From Pseudomonas sp. EpS/L25 (lineage in GTDB: Bacteria; Pseudomonadota; Gammaproteobacteria; Pseudomonadales; Pseudomonadaceae), in the NCBI RefSeq assembly GCF_001512295.1, contig NZ_LNUP01000011.1, positions 627,781 through 691,780 on the forward strand: a stretch of DNA of 64,000 nt, in the 5' to 3' direction. Shown piece by piece: positions 17,151 to 25,382 of the stretch. The position numbers and the translations under genes were made by a program. The notes below the pieces were generated by a model, which did no database searches, was not told where the DNA came from, and saw nothing but the letters and a program-made list of their open reading frames with translations. Every line of letters starts with the position of its first letter. The first letter of the stretch is position 1.

Positions 17151-18995
17151 ATGGAACCGCTGGTAGAGGTCAAGGACCTGCGCGTGGTCGCCCAGGGCGG
17201 AGACGGCGGCGAAACCCCCATCGTCAAGGATGTCGGCTTCAGCCTGGCCAAGGGCGAGGTGCTGGCGCTGATCGGCGAGTCCGGCTCGGGCAAGACAACC
17301 ATCGCCCTGTCGCTGCTCGGCTATGCCAGAGCAGGGTGTCGGCTGGCTGGCGGTTCGATCCGCGTCGGTGACACCCAGGTGCTGGAGCTGGACGCCGCTG
17401 GCCTGCGCCGCCTGCGCGGTCACACCGTGGCCTATATCGCCCAGAGCGCGGCCGCGGCCTTCAACCCGTCGCGCCGGTTGCTGGAACAGATCATCGAAAG
17501 CGCCCTGATCCACGGCGTGCTGACCCGCCGCGAGGCCGAGGCGCGGGCGTTGCAGCTGTTCAAGGAACTGGCACTGCCGGACCCCGAACACATCGGCGAG
17601 CGCTATCCGCATCAGGTGTCCGGTGGCCAGCTGCAGCGGCTGATGGCCGCCATGGCGCTGATCACCGATCCAACCCTGGTGATCCTCGACGAACCCACCA
17701 CGGCGCTGGACGTGACCACCCAGATCGAGGTACTGCGGGTGTTCAAGCAGGTGGTGCGCGAGCGCGGGGTGACCGCTATCTACGTGTCCCACGACCTGGC
17801 CGTGGTGGCCCAGATGGCCGACCGCATCCTGGTGCTCAACGGCGGCGAGGTGTACGAGAATCGCCGCACCGAGCGTCTGCTGGCGAGCGCCCGGCATCCC
17901 TACACCCGCAGCCTGCTGGCCGCGGCGCAGCCGGAGCCCCTGGCCGAGCGTGGCCTGCCGGTGGGCGAGACGCGTCCGCCAGTGCTGGAGGTCCGCGATC
18001 TGGTCGCCGGTTACGGGCCGATGGATGCCGAGGGGTTGCCACGCTACCGGGTGCTGGAAGGCATCGATCTGCGTATCGCACCGGGGCAGGCCCTGGGCGT
18101 GATCGGTGAGTCCGGCTCCGGCAAGTCGACCCTGGCGCGGGTGATCGCCGGCCTGCTGCCGCCGGCGCGGGGTAGTGTGCACCTGGGCGGCGAGCCCTTG
18201 CCCCCGGGCCTGGACGGACGGTCCCGCGAGCAGTTCCGCCAGGTGCAGCTGGTTTACCAGAACGCCGATACGGCGCTGAACCCGGCCCATAGCGTGGAGC
18301 GCATCCTCATGCGTCCACTGGAGACCTACCACGCCTTCGACAAGGCCACCCGCCAGCGCAAGGTCCGCGAATTGCTCGACCGGGTGCAGCTGCCGGCGAG
18401 CCTCGCCAATCGGCGGCCGGGCGAGCTTTCCGGCGGCCAGAAGCAGCGGGTCAACCTGGCCCGCGCCCTGGCGGCCGAGCCCGAGCTGATCCTCTGCGAC
18501 GAGGTCACCTCGGCCCTGGATACCGTGGTCGGTGCGGCCATCCTCGATCTACTGGTGGAGCTGCGCCGCGAACTGGGCCTGGCCTACCTGTTCATCAGCC
18601 ACGACATCTCCACCGTGCGCAGCCTGTGCGACGAGGTGCTGGTGCTCTATGCCGGCCAACCGGTCGAGTTGGGCACCCCGACGACGCTGCAGCAGCCACC
18701 GCTGCATCCCTACACCGAACTGCTCACGGCGTCCGTGCCCGCGCTGCGCCAGGGCTGGCTGGAAGAGCAGCCGATCCGCAGCGTGGCACCGCTGGCACCG
18801 GCGAGCCAGGCCAGCGGTCCGCTGTGCAGCTTCCTGCGGCGCTGCCCGGTCCGCATCGAAGGCCGCTGCGACCGCCTGCCGCCCCGCCCGCAAACCCTGG
18901 CGGGTGGCAATCGCATCCTTTGTCATCATGACGGCGAGACCCTGCAGCGCCTGCAGGGCGGGGCCGTGTTGCACACCCAAGGAGTTCGCGCATGA
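17151..18995 (+). CDS. Double ABC ATPase (DppD-DppF-type fusion)
   Basis: A 614-residue protein with two complete nucleotide-binding domains. First half: Walker A GESGSGKTT near residue 43, VSGGQLQR, VILDEPTTALD. Second half (from about 285): GESGSGKST, LSGGQKQR and LILCDEVTSALD. The Cys-containing tail (LCSFLRRCPVRIEGRCD) is the usual C-terminal oligopeptide-transporter motif. It energises the two preceding permeases. The last 4 bp overlap the ferredoxin-like gene, so transport and oxidation genes are translationally coupled. Confidence 0.94.
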   Translation: MEPLVEVKDLRVVAQGGDGGETPIVKDVGFSLAKGEVLALIGESGSGKTTIALSLLGYARAGCRLAGGSIRVGDTQVLELDAAGLRRLRGHTVAYIAQSAAAAFNPSRRLLEQIIESALIHGVLTRREAEARALQLFKELALPDPEHIGERYPHQVSGGQLQRLMAAMALITDPTLVILDEPTTALDVTTQIEVLRVFKQVVRERGVTAIYVSHDLAVVAQMADRILVLNGGEVYENRRTERLLASARHPYTRSLLAAAQPEPLAERGLPVGETRPPVLEVRDLVAGYGPMDAEGLPRYRVLEGIDLRIAPGQALGVIGESGSGKSTLARVIAGLLPPARGSVHLGGEPLPPGLDGRSREQFRQVQLVYQNADTALNPAHSVERILMRPLETYHAFDKATRQRKVRELLDRVQLPASLANRRPGELSGGQKQRVNLARALAAEPELILCDEVTSALDTVVGAAILDLLVELRRELGLAYLFISHDISTVRSLCDEVLVLYAGQPVELGTPTTLQQPPLHPYTELLTASVPALRQGWLEEQPIRSVAPLAPASQASGPLCSFLRRCPVRIEGRCDRLPPRPQTLAGGNRILCHHDGETLQRLQGGAVLHTQGVRA

Positions 18996-19297
18996 CTACC
19001 CGCTTCCAGCGCCTCGGCGAGACCGGCCGGCCGCAGGTCAGCCTCACGGTGGACGGCCTGCCGGTCACGGCCCTGGCCGGCGATACCCTCATGGTCGCCT
19101 TGCTCACCAATGGTCCGGCGCTGCGCCGCTCCGAATTCGGCGACGACCGCCGCGCCGGCTTCTGCCTGATGGGCGCCTGCCAGGATTGCTGGGTCTGGAC
19201 CGCCGCGGGCGAACGCCTGCGCGCCTGCGGGACCGAGGTCCGCGAGGGCCTGCAGATCCTCACCGAGCAACCGGAGGTCGCATGGAACCTGGCCTGA
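18992..19297 (+). CDS. Small (2Fe-2S)-binding dehydrogenase subunit (HcnA/OoxA-gamma-like)
   Basis: A 101-residue ferredoxin-like subunit. Cluster cysteines appear as GFCLMGACQDCWV (residues about 61-73) plus RACGT (about 84), the Fer2_4 pattern of HcnA-type and opine/hydroxyproline dehydrogenase gamma subunits. It starts in the ATPase stop (ATGA) and overlaps the next gene by 16 bp. It would carry electrons between the two flavin subunits. Confidence 0.88.
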   Translation: MTTRFQRLGETGRPQVSLTVDGLPVTALAGDTLMVALLTNGPALRRSEFGDDRRAGFCLMGACQDCWVWTAAGERLRACGTEVREGLQILTEQPEVAWNLA

Positions 19298-20682
19298 AGC
19301 AACCCCGCGTGGTCATCGTCGGCGCCGGCCCCGCTGGGGTGCGCTGCGCCGAGACGCTGCTGGCCGCCGGTCTCACCCCGGTGGTGATCGACGAGAATCG
19401 CCGCGACGGCGGCCAGATCTATCGCCGCCAGCCCGAGGGCTTCCAGCGCCCCTATGCCACTCTCTACGGCAGCGAGGCGGGCAAGGCGGAAGACCTGCAC
19501 CGCACCTTCGATGGCCTGCGCGGACGCCTCGACTACCGGCCCGACACCCTGGCCTGGCATCTGCACGAGCGCACCCTCTATACCGTGCAGGGCAATCGCC
19601 AGCGCACCCTGGAGTACGATGCCCTGGTGCTCTGCACCGGCGCCGGTGACCGGCTGCTGCCGGTGCCGGGCTGGAACCTGGCCGGCACCTATACCCTCGG
19701 CGGCGCCCAGATCGCCCTCAAGGCCCAGGCGGTGTCCATCGGCCGCCGGGTGATCTTGCTCGGCAGCGGCCCCTTGCTCTACCTGGTCGCCAGCCAATAC
19801 CAGCAGGCCGGGGCCACGGTGGCCGCGGTGCTCGATACCGCGCCGCTGCGCCTGCGCGCCCTGGCGACGCCCAAGTTGCTGGCCCGGCCCGGCGTAGCCT
19901 GGAAGGGCGTGCAACTCATGGCCTCGCTCAAGCGCGCCGGAGTGCCGCTGCATTGCGGCGTGACGCCACTGGAGATTCTCGGCGATGCCGAGCAGGGCGT
20001 GCGCGGCGTGGCCTTCGCCGATGCCCGCGGCTTGCGCCAGGAGGTGGTCGGCGACGCGGTGGGCCTGGGCTATCACCTGCGCCCCGAGACCCAATTGGCC
20101 GATCTCGCTCGTTGCGCCTTCGAATTCGAGCGCGCGACGGGGCAGTGGGTGCTGCAACTGGATGACGAGGGGCGGACCTCCACACCCGGCGTCTACGCCG
20201 CTGGTGACGGCGCTCGGGTGAGGGGGGCCGACGGTGCCGAACTGGCTGGCCGCCTGGCCGCCTGCGCGGTGCTGGCGGATCTGGGGCGCACGCCGCCCGT
20301 GGACGTCGCCGGGCGCTGCCGCGAAGCCCTGGCGGTGCAGGAGCGCTTTCGCCTGGGGCTGGCCGAGGCCTTTCCCTGGCCTGCCCGGCAGATGGCCAGC
20401 CTGCCGGATGCCGCGGTGGTCTGCCGCTGCGAGGACATCACCGCCGGTGAACTGCGCGCCGTGGTGCGCGAGAAGGGCGCCCGCGAAGCCAACAGAGCCA
20501 AGGCCTTCAGCCGGGTCGGCATGGGCCGCTGCCAGGGTCGCTATTGCGCCCAGGCCGGCGCCGAGATCATCGCCGCCGAATCCGGCGTGCCGGTGGAGGC
20601 CGTCGGCCGCCTGCGCGGCCAGGCACCGGTGCGGCCACTGCCGCTGGGTATCGTCGCCAGCGAAGAGGAGCTTTCGTCATGA
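19282..20682 (+). CDS. FAD/NAD-binding dehydrogenase subunit with BFD-like [2Fe-2S] domain (HcnB/OoxA-like)
   Basis: A 466-residue flavoprotein. The N-terminal FAD motif is VVIVGAGPAGVRCAE, and a second nucleotide fold follows at VILLGSGPLLYLVA (about 152). A C-terminal BFD-like iron-sulfur domain is marked by CRCEDITAGELRAVV and GRCQGRYC (four Cys, residues about 380-420). This layout is the alpha subunit of HcnABC, opine oxidases and D-hydroxyproline dehydrogenase. The start ATG 19282 lies inside the preceding gene, with GGAGGT upstream. Confidence 0.9.
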   Translation: MEPGLKQPRVVIVGAGPAGVRCAETLLAAGLTPVVIDENRRDGGQIYRRQPEGFQRPYATLYGSEAGKAEDLHRTFDGLRGRLDYRPDTLAWHLHERTLYTVQGNRQRTLEYDALVLCTGAGDRLLPVPGWNLAGTYTLGGAQIALKAQAVSIGRRVILLGSGPLLYLVASQYQQAGATVAAVLDTAPLRLRALATPKLLARPGVAWKGVQLMASLKRAGVPLHCGVTPLEILGDAEQGVRGVAFADARGLRQEVVGDAVGLGYHLRPETQLADLARCAFEFERATGQWVLQLDDEGRTSTPGVYAAGDGARVRGADGAELAGRLAACAVLADLGRTPPVDVAGRCREALAVQERFRLGLAEAFPWPARQMASLPDAAVVCRCEDITAGELRAVVREKGAREANRAKAFSRVGMGRCQGRYCAQAGAEIIAAESGVPVEAVGRLRGQAPVRPLPLGIVASEEELSS

Positions 20683-21839
20683 ACCAGACCACCAGTCACC
20701 GGGCAGACATCATCGTGGTCGGCGCCGGCATCATGGGCAGCGCCAGTGCCTTCTTCCTGCGTCGTCGCGGCCTTTCGGTGCTCTTGCTGGAGCGCGACCA
20801 GGTCGGTCGCTTCGCCAGTGGCACCAACTTCGGCAACGTACGACGGCAGGGGCGCTACCTGTGCCAGGTCCCCCTGGCCACCCGCTCCCGCGGCCTTTGG
20901 GGCCAGTTGCCGGAGCTCATCGGGGATGACCTGGAATTCGTCCAGCGTGGCCACCTTAGGGTCGTCTACGATCCGGCACGCATCGCCATGCTGCGCGAAT
21001 ACGCCCAGGCGCCGGAAGTCGCCCCCCTGGGACTGCAGATCCTCGAAAGCGATGCCCTGCACCAGAAGTTTCCCTACCTGAGCCGCGAGGTGGTAGCGGG
21101 CTCCTACGCGCCCTACGACGGCCACGCCAATCCGCGCCTGGCGGCACCGGCCTTCGCCCGCGCCGGGGTACGGGAGGGCGTGAACCTGCACGAAGGCGTG
21201 GAGATCACCCAGGTCGCCAAGCCGGACGGCGACTTCCTGGTGCAGGCGAGCGATGGCCGCCGGTTCCGGGCGCCCCGCCTGCTGATCACCGCCGGTGCCT
21301 GGGGCAGCCGGCTGTCAAGTCAATTCGGCGAACCGGTGCCCATCGAGACCCATGGCCCGCAGATGGGCGTGACCGAGCCCTTGCCCTATGTCTTCCGCGA
21401 AACGGTGGGGGTTTCCTCGCCGCGTATCGACGAGACCATCTACTTCCGCCAGATTCCGCGCGGCAACGTCATCTTCGGCGGCTGCTTCCGCACCCGACCG
21501 GACCTGGATACCCGTCTGGCCCGCGCCGAACCCCACGGGCTGCTCAACCAACTCGCCCAGCTGCGGCGCCTGGCGCCGGCCCTGGGACGGGTCAACGTGA
21601 TCCGTACCTGGAGCGGGGTGGAGGGCTACATCGCCGACGACCTGCCGATCATGGGGCCGAGCAGCCAGGTGGACGGTCTCTACTACGCCTTCGGCTTCTG
21701 CGGCGCCGGCTTCCAGCTCGGCCCGGGCGTGGGTGACACCATGGCCGAGCTGATCGCCACCGGCCGTACCGAGACGCCGCTGGCGGCCTTAGACATCGGC
21801 CGCTTCGCGCAACCCCGCAGCGAGAGCCTCGCCGGATGA
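20679..21839 (+). CDS. DAO-family FAD dehydrogenase subunit (HcnC/OoxB-like)
   Basis: A 386-residue glycine-oxidase-like flavoprotein, with FAD motif IIVVGAGIMGSASAFFLRRRG at residue 10 and the C-terminal YYAFGFCGAGFQLGPGVG loop. It is likely the subunit that dehydrogenates the C-N bond of the substrate. Starts in the alpha-subunit stop (ATGA) and its end overlaps the deacylase gene by 4 bp. A GTNFGNVRRQGR stretch replaces the usual Ser-Gly-rich segment after the FAD site. I note this but cannot interpret it. Confidence 0.88.
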   Translation: MNQTTSHRADIIVVGAGIMGSASAFFLRRRGLSVLLLERDQVGRFASGTNFGNVRRQGRYLCQVPLATRSRGLWGQLPELIGDDLEFVQRGHLRVVYDPARIAMLREYAQAPEVAPLGLQILESDALHQKFPYLSREVVAGSYAPYDGHANPRLAAPAFARAGVREGVNLHEGVEITQVAKPDGDFLVQASDGRRFRAPRLLITAGAWGSRLSSQFGEPVPIETHGPQMGVTEPLPYVFRETVGVSSPRIDETIYFRQIPRGNVIFGGCFRTRPDLDTRLARAEPHGLLNQLAQLRRLAPALGRVNVIRTWSGVEGYIADDLPIMGPSSQVDGLYYAFGFCGAGFQLGPGVGDTMAELIATGRTETPLAALDIGRFAQPRSESLAG

Positions 21840-22987
21840 ACAGCCAGGACCTGCTGCGCACCCTGATCGGCTTTCCCACCGTCTCCGCCGACTCCAACCT
21901 GGCGCTGATCCAGCATGTCCAGGGGCTGCTGGAAGCCGACGGCATCTCCTGCCGACTGGTGCTCGACGAGAGCGGGCGCAAGGCCAATCTCTTCGCCAGC
22001 GTCGGCCCGAGCGACGTACCCGGCGTGCTGCTCTCCGGCCACACCGACGTGGTGCCGGTGGAAGGCCAGGCCTGGACTCTGCCTCCCTTCGCGGGCACCT
22101 TGAAGGACGGGCGCATCTATGGGCGTGGCGCCTGCGACATGAAGGGCTTCGTCGCCTGCGCGGTGGTGGCCCTGCTGGCCGCCGCCCGGGGAGCGCCGCT
22201 CAAACGCCCGTTGCAACTGGCCTTGTCCCACGACGAAGAGATCGGCTGCGTCGGGGTCCGCCGCCTGCTGGACGTGCTGGAGCTGGCGCCGGTGCGCCCC
22301 TTCCTCTGCATCGTCGGCGAACCCACGGACCTGCAGGTCGCCCTCGGTCACAAGGGCAAGGCCGCGCTGCGCGCCCACTGCCATGGCCAGGAGGGCCATT
22401 CCTCACTGGCGCCGCTGCACGTCAATGCCATCCACCTGGCCAGCGACCTGGTCGGCGCCCTGCGCGCCAGCCAGCGGCACCTGGCGGAAGAGGGCGCGCA
22501 CGACGCGGCCTACGATATTCCCTACACCACCCTGCATGTCGGGCGGATCGACGGCGGCAAGGCGCTGAACATAGTGCCCAACCGCTGCACCCTCGACTTC
22601 GAGATCCGCCACCTGCCGGCGGACGATCCCGCCAGCCTGGTCGCCGCGCTGCAGGAAACGGCGGACAGCCTGGTCAGGGAGGCACGGCGAACCTCAGCCA
22701 AGGCCGCCATCGAGATCGAGAGGGTCAACGCCTATCCAGGCCTGGACACGCACCCCAGTGTAGAAGCCGTGCGCTTTCTACAGACGCTGGTGGAGCCTGG
22801 TACCGCCCAGCTCAAGGTAGCCTTCGGCACCGAGGGCGGGCTCTTCGCCAATCGGCTGGATACGCCAGTGGTAGTCTGCGGCCCCGGCAGCATCGAGCAG
22901 GCGCACAAGCCGGACGAGTATGTCGAGCTGAGCCAGCTGGAGGCTTGTGATGCCTTGCTGGCACGGTTGCGGGTGGCGCTGAGCTGA
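21836..22987 (+). CDS. M20-family deacylase, acetylornithine deacetylase-like (ArgE paralogue 1)
   Basis: A 383-residue metallohydrolase. Metal-site phrases are LLSGHTDVVPVEGQ (His, Asp) and YGRGACDMKGF (bridging Asp); SHDEEIGCVG holds the catalytic Glu pair, and the C-terminal His is in IEQAHKPDEY. Length matches ArgE. Being locked by a 4-bp overlap into a transport/dehydrogenase operon argues against arginine synthesis. It may instead release an acyl group or hydrolyse an N-acyl amino acid from the imported compound. A paralogue lies at 42341-43492. Confidence 0.88.
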   Translation: MNSQDLLRTLIGFPTVSADSNLALIQHVQGLLEADGISCRLVLDESGRKANLFASVGPSDVPGVLLSGHTDVVPVEGQAWTLPPFAGTLKDGRIYGRGACDMKGFVACAVVALLAAARGAPLKRPLQLALSHDEEIGCVGVRRLLDVLELAPVRPFLCIVGEPTDLQVALGHKGKAALRAHCHGQEGHSSLAPLHVNAIHLASDLVGALRASQRHLAEEGAHDAAYDIPYTTLHVGRIDGGKALNIVPNRCTLDFEIRHLPADDPASLVAALQETADSLVREARRTSAKAAIEIERVNAYPGLDTHPSVEAVRFLQTLVEPGTAQLKVAFGTEGGLFANRLDTPVVVCGPGSIEQAHKPDEYVELSQLEACDALLARLRVALS

Positions 22988-22997
22988 GCCACCCCTA

Positions 22998-23014
22998 CGG
23001 CTACCTAGTAGCCG
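22998..23014. terminator. Small hairpin at convergent gene ends
   Basis: CGGCTAC and GTAGCCG form a perfect 7-bp stem around CTA between the ends of the deacylase and GhrA-like genes, overlapping the latter's stop codon. There is no T-tract on either strand. It may limit read-through but is weak evidence for a terminator. Confidence 0.4.
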
Positions 23015-23931
23015 CGCTGCCGGTCCACCAGGCCTGACAGCGGTTCGCCACGCTGGTGCCGCCGTATATTGTCCAGCAAAACCCCGAAGGCCGTTTCCGG
23101 AACGGTCATGGCGCCCACATGAGGCGTCAGCCAGATCCGCGGGTGCTGCCAGAAGGGATGGCCTGCCGCCGGCGGCTCCGGTTCCATCACGTCCAATACC
23201 GCCTGGCTCAGCTGACCGCCGTCCAGCGCCGCCAGTAGATCGGCTTCCACCAGTTGGGCGCCCCGACCCAGGTTGATCAGGCTGGCGCCGCGGGGTAGGG
23301 CGGCGAACAGGTGGGCGTCGAGGATGCCACGGGTTTCCCCGGTCAGCGGCAGCAGGCAGATGAGGATTTCGCAATCGGCCAGGAAGGCGGGCAACTGTTC
23401 GGCGCCGGCATGACAGTGCACGCCTGGCAGGTCATGGACCGAGCGCGACCAGCCCGAGAGCGCGAAGCCGAAGGTGGCGAGGCGCTCCAGCACCGCCTGG
23501 CCGATCTGGCCGAGGCCGAGCACGCCCACGCGCCGGCTCTGCGCCGTCACCAGGGCGTGCTCCTGCCAGCGCCGGGCGCCTTGCTGGTCGAGATAGCGCG
23601 GCAACTGGCGATGCAGCGCCAGCACCATGAGCGTCGCGTACTCCACCATGCCGGCGACGATACCAGGGTCGAGCATTCGCACCACCGGCAGCTCCGGCGG
23701 CAGTAGCCCCAGGTCGAACTGGTCGACGCCGGCCGAGGTGGCGAACAGTACCTCCAGATTGGGAAAGCGGCGGGCCAGGTCTTCCGGCGGCTGCCAGCAG
23801 GCCAGGTAACGGATCTCTTCCAGGTTGCCCACGTCCGGCCACTGGCGAAAGGCAATATCGGGCGCGCGTTCCTGGAACAGGCGTTGCCACGCCTGGCCGC
23901 GTTCGGGATCGGCCTTGTAGAGCAGCGTCAT
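23005..23931 (-). CDS. ghrA: Glyoxylate/hydroxypyruvate reductase A-like 2-hydroxyacid dehydrogenase
   Basis: A 308-residue NAD(P)H reductase close in length to GhrA. The Rossmann motif is GVLGLGQIGQAVLE (about residue 138). The catalytic triad can be seen as Arg in LINLGRGAQ, Glu in DVMEPEPP and His in LTPHVGAM. The start is at ATG 23931, with GGAG upstream; a longer frame has no support. It reduces 2-oxoacids such as glyoxylate. It is divergent from the bicupin gene and convergent with the deacylase. Confidence 0.87.
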   Translation of the reverse strand: MTLLYKADPERGQAWQRLFQERAPDIAFRQWPDVGNLEEIRYLACWQPPEDLARRFPNLEVLFATSAGVDQFDLGLLPPELPVVRMLDPGIVAGMVEYATLMVLALHRQLPRYLDQQGARRWQEHALVTAQSRRVGVLGLGQIGQAVLERLATFGFALSGWSRSVHDLPGVHCHAGAEQLPAFLADCEILICLLPLTGETRGILDAHLFAALPRGASLINLGRGAQLVEADLLAALDGGQLSQAVLDVMEPEPPAAGHPFWQHPRIWLTPHVGAMTVPETAFGVLLDNIRRHQRGEPLSGLVDRQRGY

Positions 23932-24045
23932 GGGGAGGTCTCCGGCAAAGCTCAAGGATGGCGCAAAGGGGCGGTAGTTTGTCCCGAAATCCCAGGCACC
24001 GCCGCCATGATCGGTGGTGCGGTGGATACTGCGCCGCAGCGCTGA

Positions 24046-24113
24046 AAAACGGCAGCTTCTGTGTTGCCTCGCGGCAGAAACGCCATAACCCAGGCGGCTT
24101 GGCGGTCGATACT
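24046..24113 (+). promoter_or_regulatory. Third copy of the shared operator/-10 arrangement, before the bicupin gene
   Basis: AAAACGGCAGCTTCTGTGTT (24046-24065) matches 16 of 20 positions of AAAACGGCTTTTTCTGTCTT in copy A. GATACT at 24108-24113 falls at exactly the same offset (base 63 from the first A of the operator) as the TGTAAT -10 in copies A and B. It also has GCTGA just upstream, as they do. The leader to ATG 24163 would be about 42 nt. Confidence 0.55.
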
Positions 24114-24162
24114 GGCCTCGTCCGCGGCACTCTCGCCGCGCCTCTAGACGTGAGGATTCGCC

Positions 24163-24876
24163 ATGCCCTTGCTGCACTACTGCCAGCCGCCCGGTGATCG
24201 CCAGCTACCGCGGGCGCTCCAGCCCCTGCACGATGATCCCCTGAGCGCCGGCCGGGCACCGCACCTGCACGATGGCCGCCTGGGCTATGTCATGGGCAGC
24301 GCAGTCAGCCACTCGGCTGACTGTGAGCTGGACGACTATCCCTGGGTGGAGGTCAGCATCATCGAAGCTGGGGAGTTGCAGCTCGAATGGACCGGTGGTG
24401 CCTTGCAGCTCAAGGCTGGCGATGCCTTCGTCCTGCCACGTGGCCTGAGCTGCCGCTGGCACCACAGCGGCGAGCTGCGGCGCCTGTTCATGGCCTTTCC
24501 CGGCCGCGCCAGCGAAGGCCCCATGCCCCAGGTGCCGCTGCTGCTGGATCCAGCCGCCGTCCGCGAACCTTCGCCGCCGCCAGCGGCCAGCGTCCTGCTC
24601 AGCCCGGAACCGACGGCCACTGGTTGCGACCTGTTCGAAAGTGGCGGCGGCGCCCTGCGGGTGGGGATGTGGGAATGCACGGCGTATACGCGCAAGGCGG
24701 TGAGCAATCCCCACTGCGAGCTGATGCTGCTCTATACCGGCGCCGTGACCCTGACGGTCGAGGGTGACGCGTCCTGCCAGGTCAACGCGGGCGAGGCGGT
24801 GCTGGTGCCCGCGGATACACCCATGGCGTGGGATAGCCGGGAGACGGTGCGCAAGCTCTATTGCATCCTGCGCTAG
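24163..24876 (+). CDS. Bicupin domain protein
   Basis: A 237-residue protein with two cupin halves. The first covers residues about 50-115 (VEVSIIEAGELQLEWTGG, GDAFVLPRGLSCRWHH). The second covers about 165-235 (SNPHCELMLLYTGAVTLTVEG, GEAVLVPADTPMAWDS). No signal peptide or DNA-binding helix is visible. Such proteins often act as small-molecule binding or isomerising enzymes next to amine catabolism genes. The start has GAGG seven bases upstream. Its TAG stop is the first part of an inverted repeat that opens the mobile-remnant region. Confidence 0.75.
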   Translation: MPLLHYCQPPGDRQLPRALQPLHDDPLSAGRAPHLHDGRLGYVMGSAVSHSADCELDDYPWVEVSIIEAGELQLEWTGGALQLKAGDAFVLPRGLSCRWHHSGELRRLFMAFPGRASEGPMPQVPLLLDPAAVREPSPPPAASVLLSPEPTATGCDLFESGGGALRVGMWECTAYTRKAVSNPHCELMLLYTGAVTLTVEGDASCQVNAGEAVLVPADTPMAWDSRETVRKLYCILR

Positions 24877-24947
24877 TGTGGTGTTTCAGAAAAAGGCAGA
24901 AAAAGCGCCGCCGGAAGTGTGTAGATGACTTCTTAAACACCACACTA
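24874..24947. repeat. Inverted repeat with 13-bp perfect arms (MITE or IS-end remnant)
   Basis: TAGTGTGGTGTTT (24874-24886) is repeated in perfect inversion as AAACACCACACTA (24935-24947), with 48 bp between. The same terminal sequence recurs at 27193-27356. The left arm supplies the stop codon of the bicupin gene, so insertion occurred exactly at or near its 3' end. Confidence 0.75.
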
Positions 24948-25060
24948 GGTTTTGCACGAAAAGCCGGTGCGGGTAGAGTTGCCGCCATGATTGGCTAGAG
25001 GTCCGTATGGACAAGCGTTAAGAGCGCTTCGACGCATCCTGGGAATTGATCAAGGATCTG
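24948..25060 (+). pseudogene. Remnant of an IS left end and transposase N-terminus (IS5-like)
   Basis: GGTTTTGCACGAAAAG (24948-24963) resembles the terminal repeats of the element at 27359-27449. About 45 bp later ATG 25007 opens MDKR, then a TAA stop, then ERFDASWELIKDL in the same frame. That looks like the start of an IS5-type transposase broken by a nonsense codon. Homology then fades. IS family assignment is from memory of such N-termini and is tentative. Confidence 0.45.
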
Positions 25061-25382
25061 GCTGCTCATCGAGCGGATGTTCGGCTGAATGAAGGAAAGT
25101 CACAAGATCGACAAGCGTTACGAAAAACTGGCATAAATTTTTGTTGCGATGATGAACTTTGCTTGCACACTGCGCTGTCTACGGCAGGCTGTATTTTAAT
25201 AGAGCCTAGCCTTTCAAAAGGGGCTGTCCATGCAACCACAACGCAATACCTATTTTAAATCCTCAAAGGGCCAGATGCTCGCCATTTTCATCATGAATGC
25301 CGTACTGCTCGAACGCCTATCCCGCCTGGCCAATCGGAGCATGGCCCCGATACGATCAATTTTGTTAGTTGGAAAGACGACT
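25061..25382. other. AT-rich leader region of the PL4 lyase gene
   Basis: About 320 bp of distinctly lower GC than the flanking chromosome. It is open in some frames, but without a ribosome site or recognisable product. It must contain the promoter of the lyase gene if that gene is expressed; no clear -35/-10 pair was assigned. Confidence 0.35.

Noticed and set aside
18992-21839. Calling the three-subunit enzyme hydrogen cyanide synthase
   Set aside because: The subunit design is shared with opine oxidases and D-hydroxyproline dehydrogenase, and fusion to a peptide/opine importer and deacylase argues for catabolism, not cyanogenesis.
25046-25258. Seventy-codon open frame upstream of the PL4 gene
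   Set aside because: It begins inside the broken transposase remnant and has no ribosome site or recognisable family.
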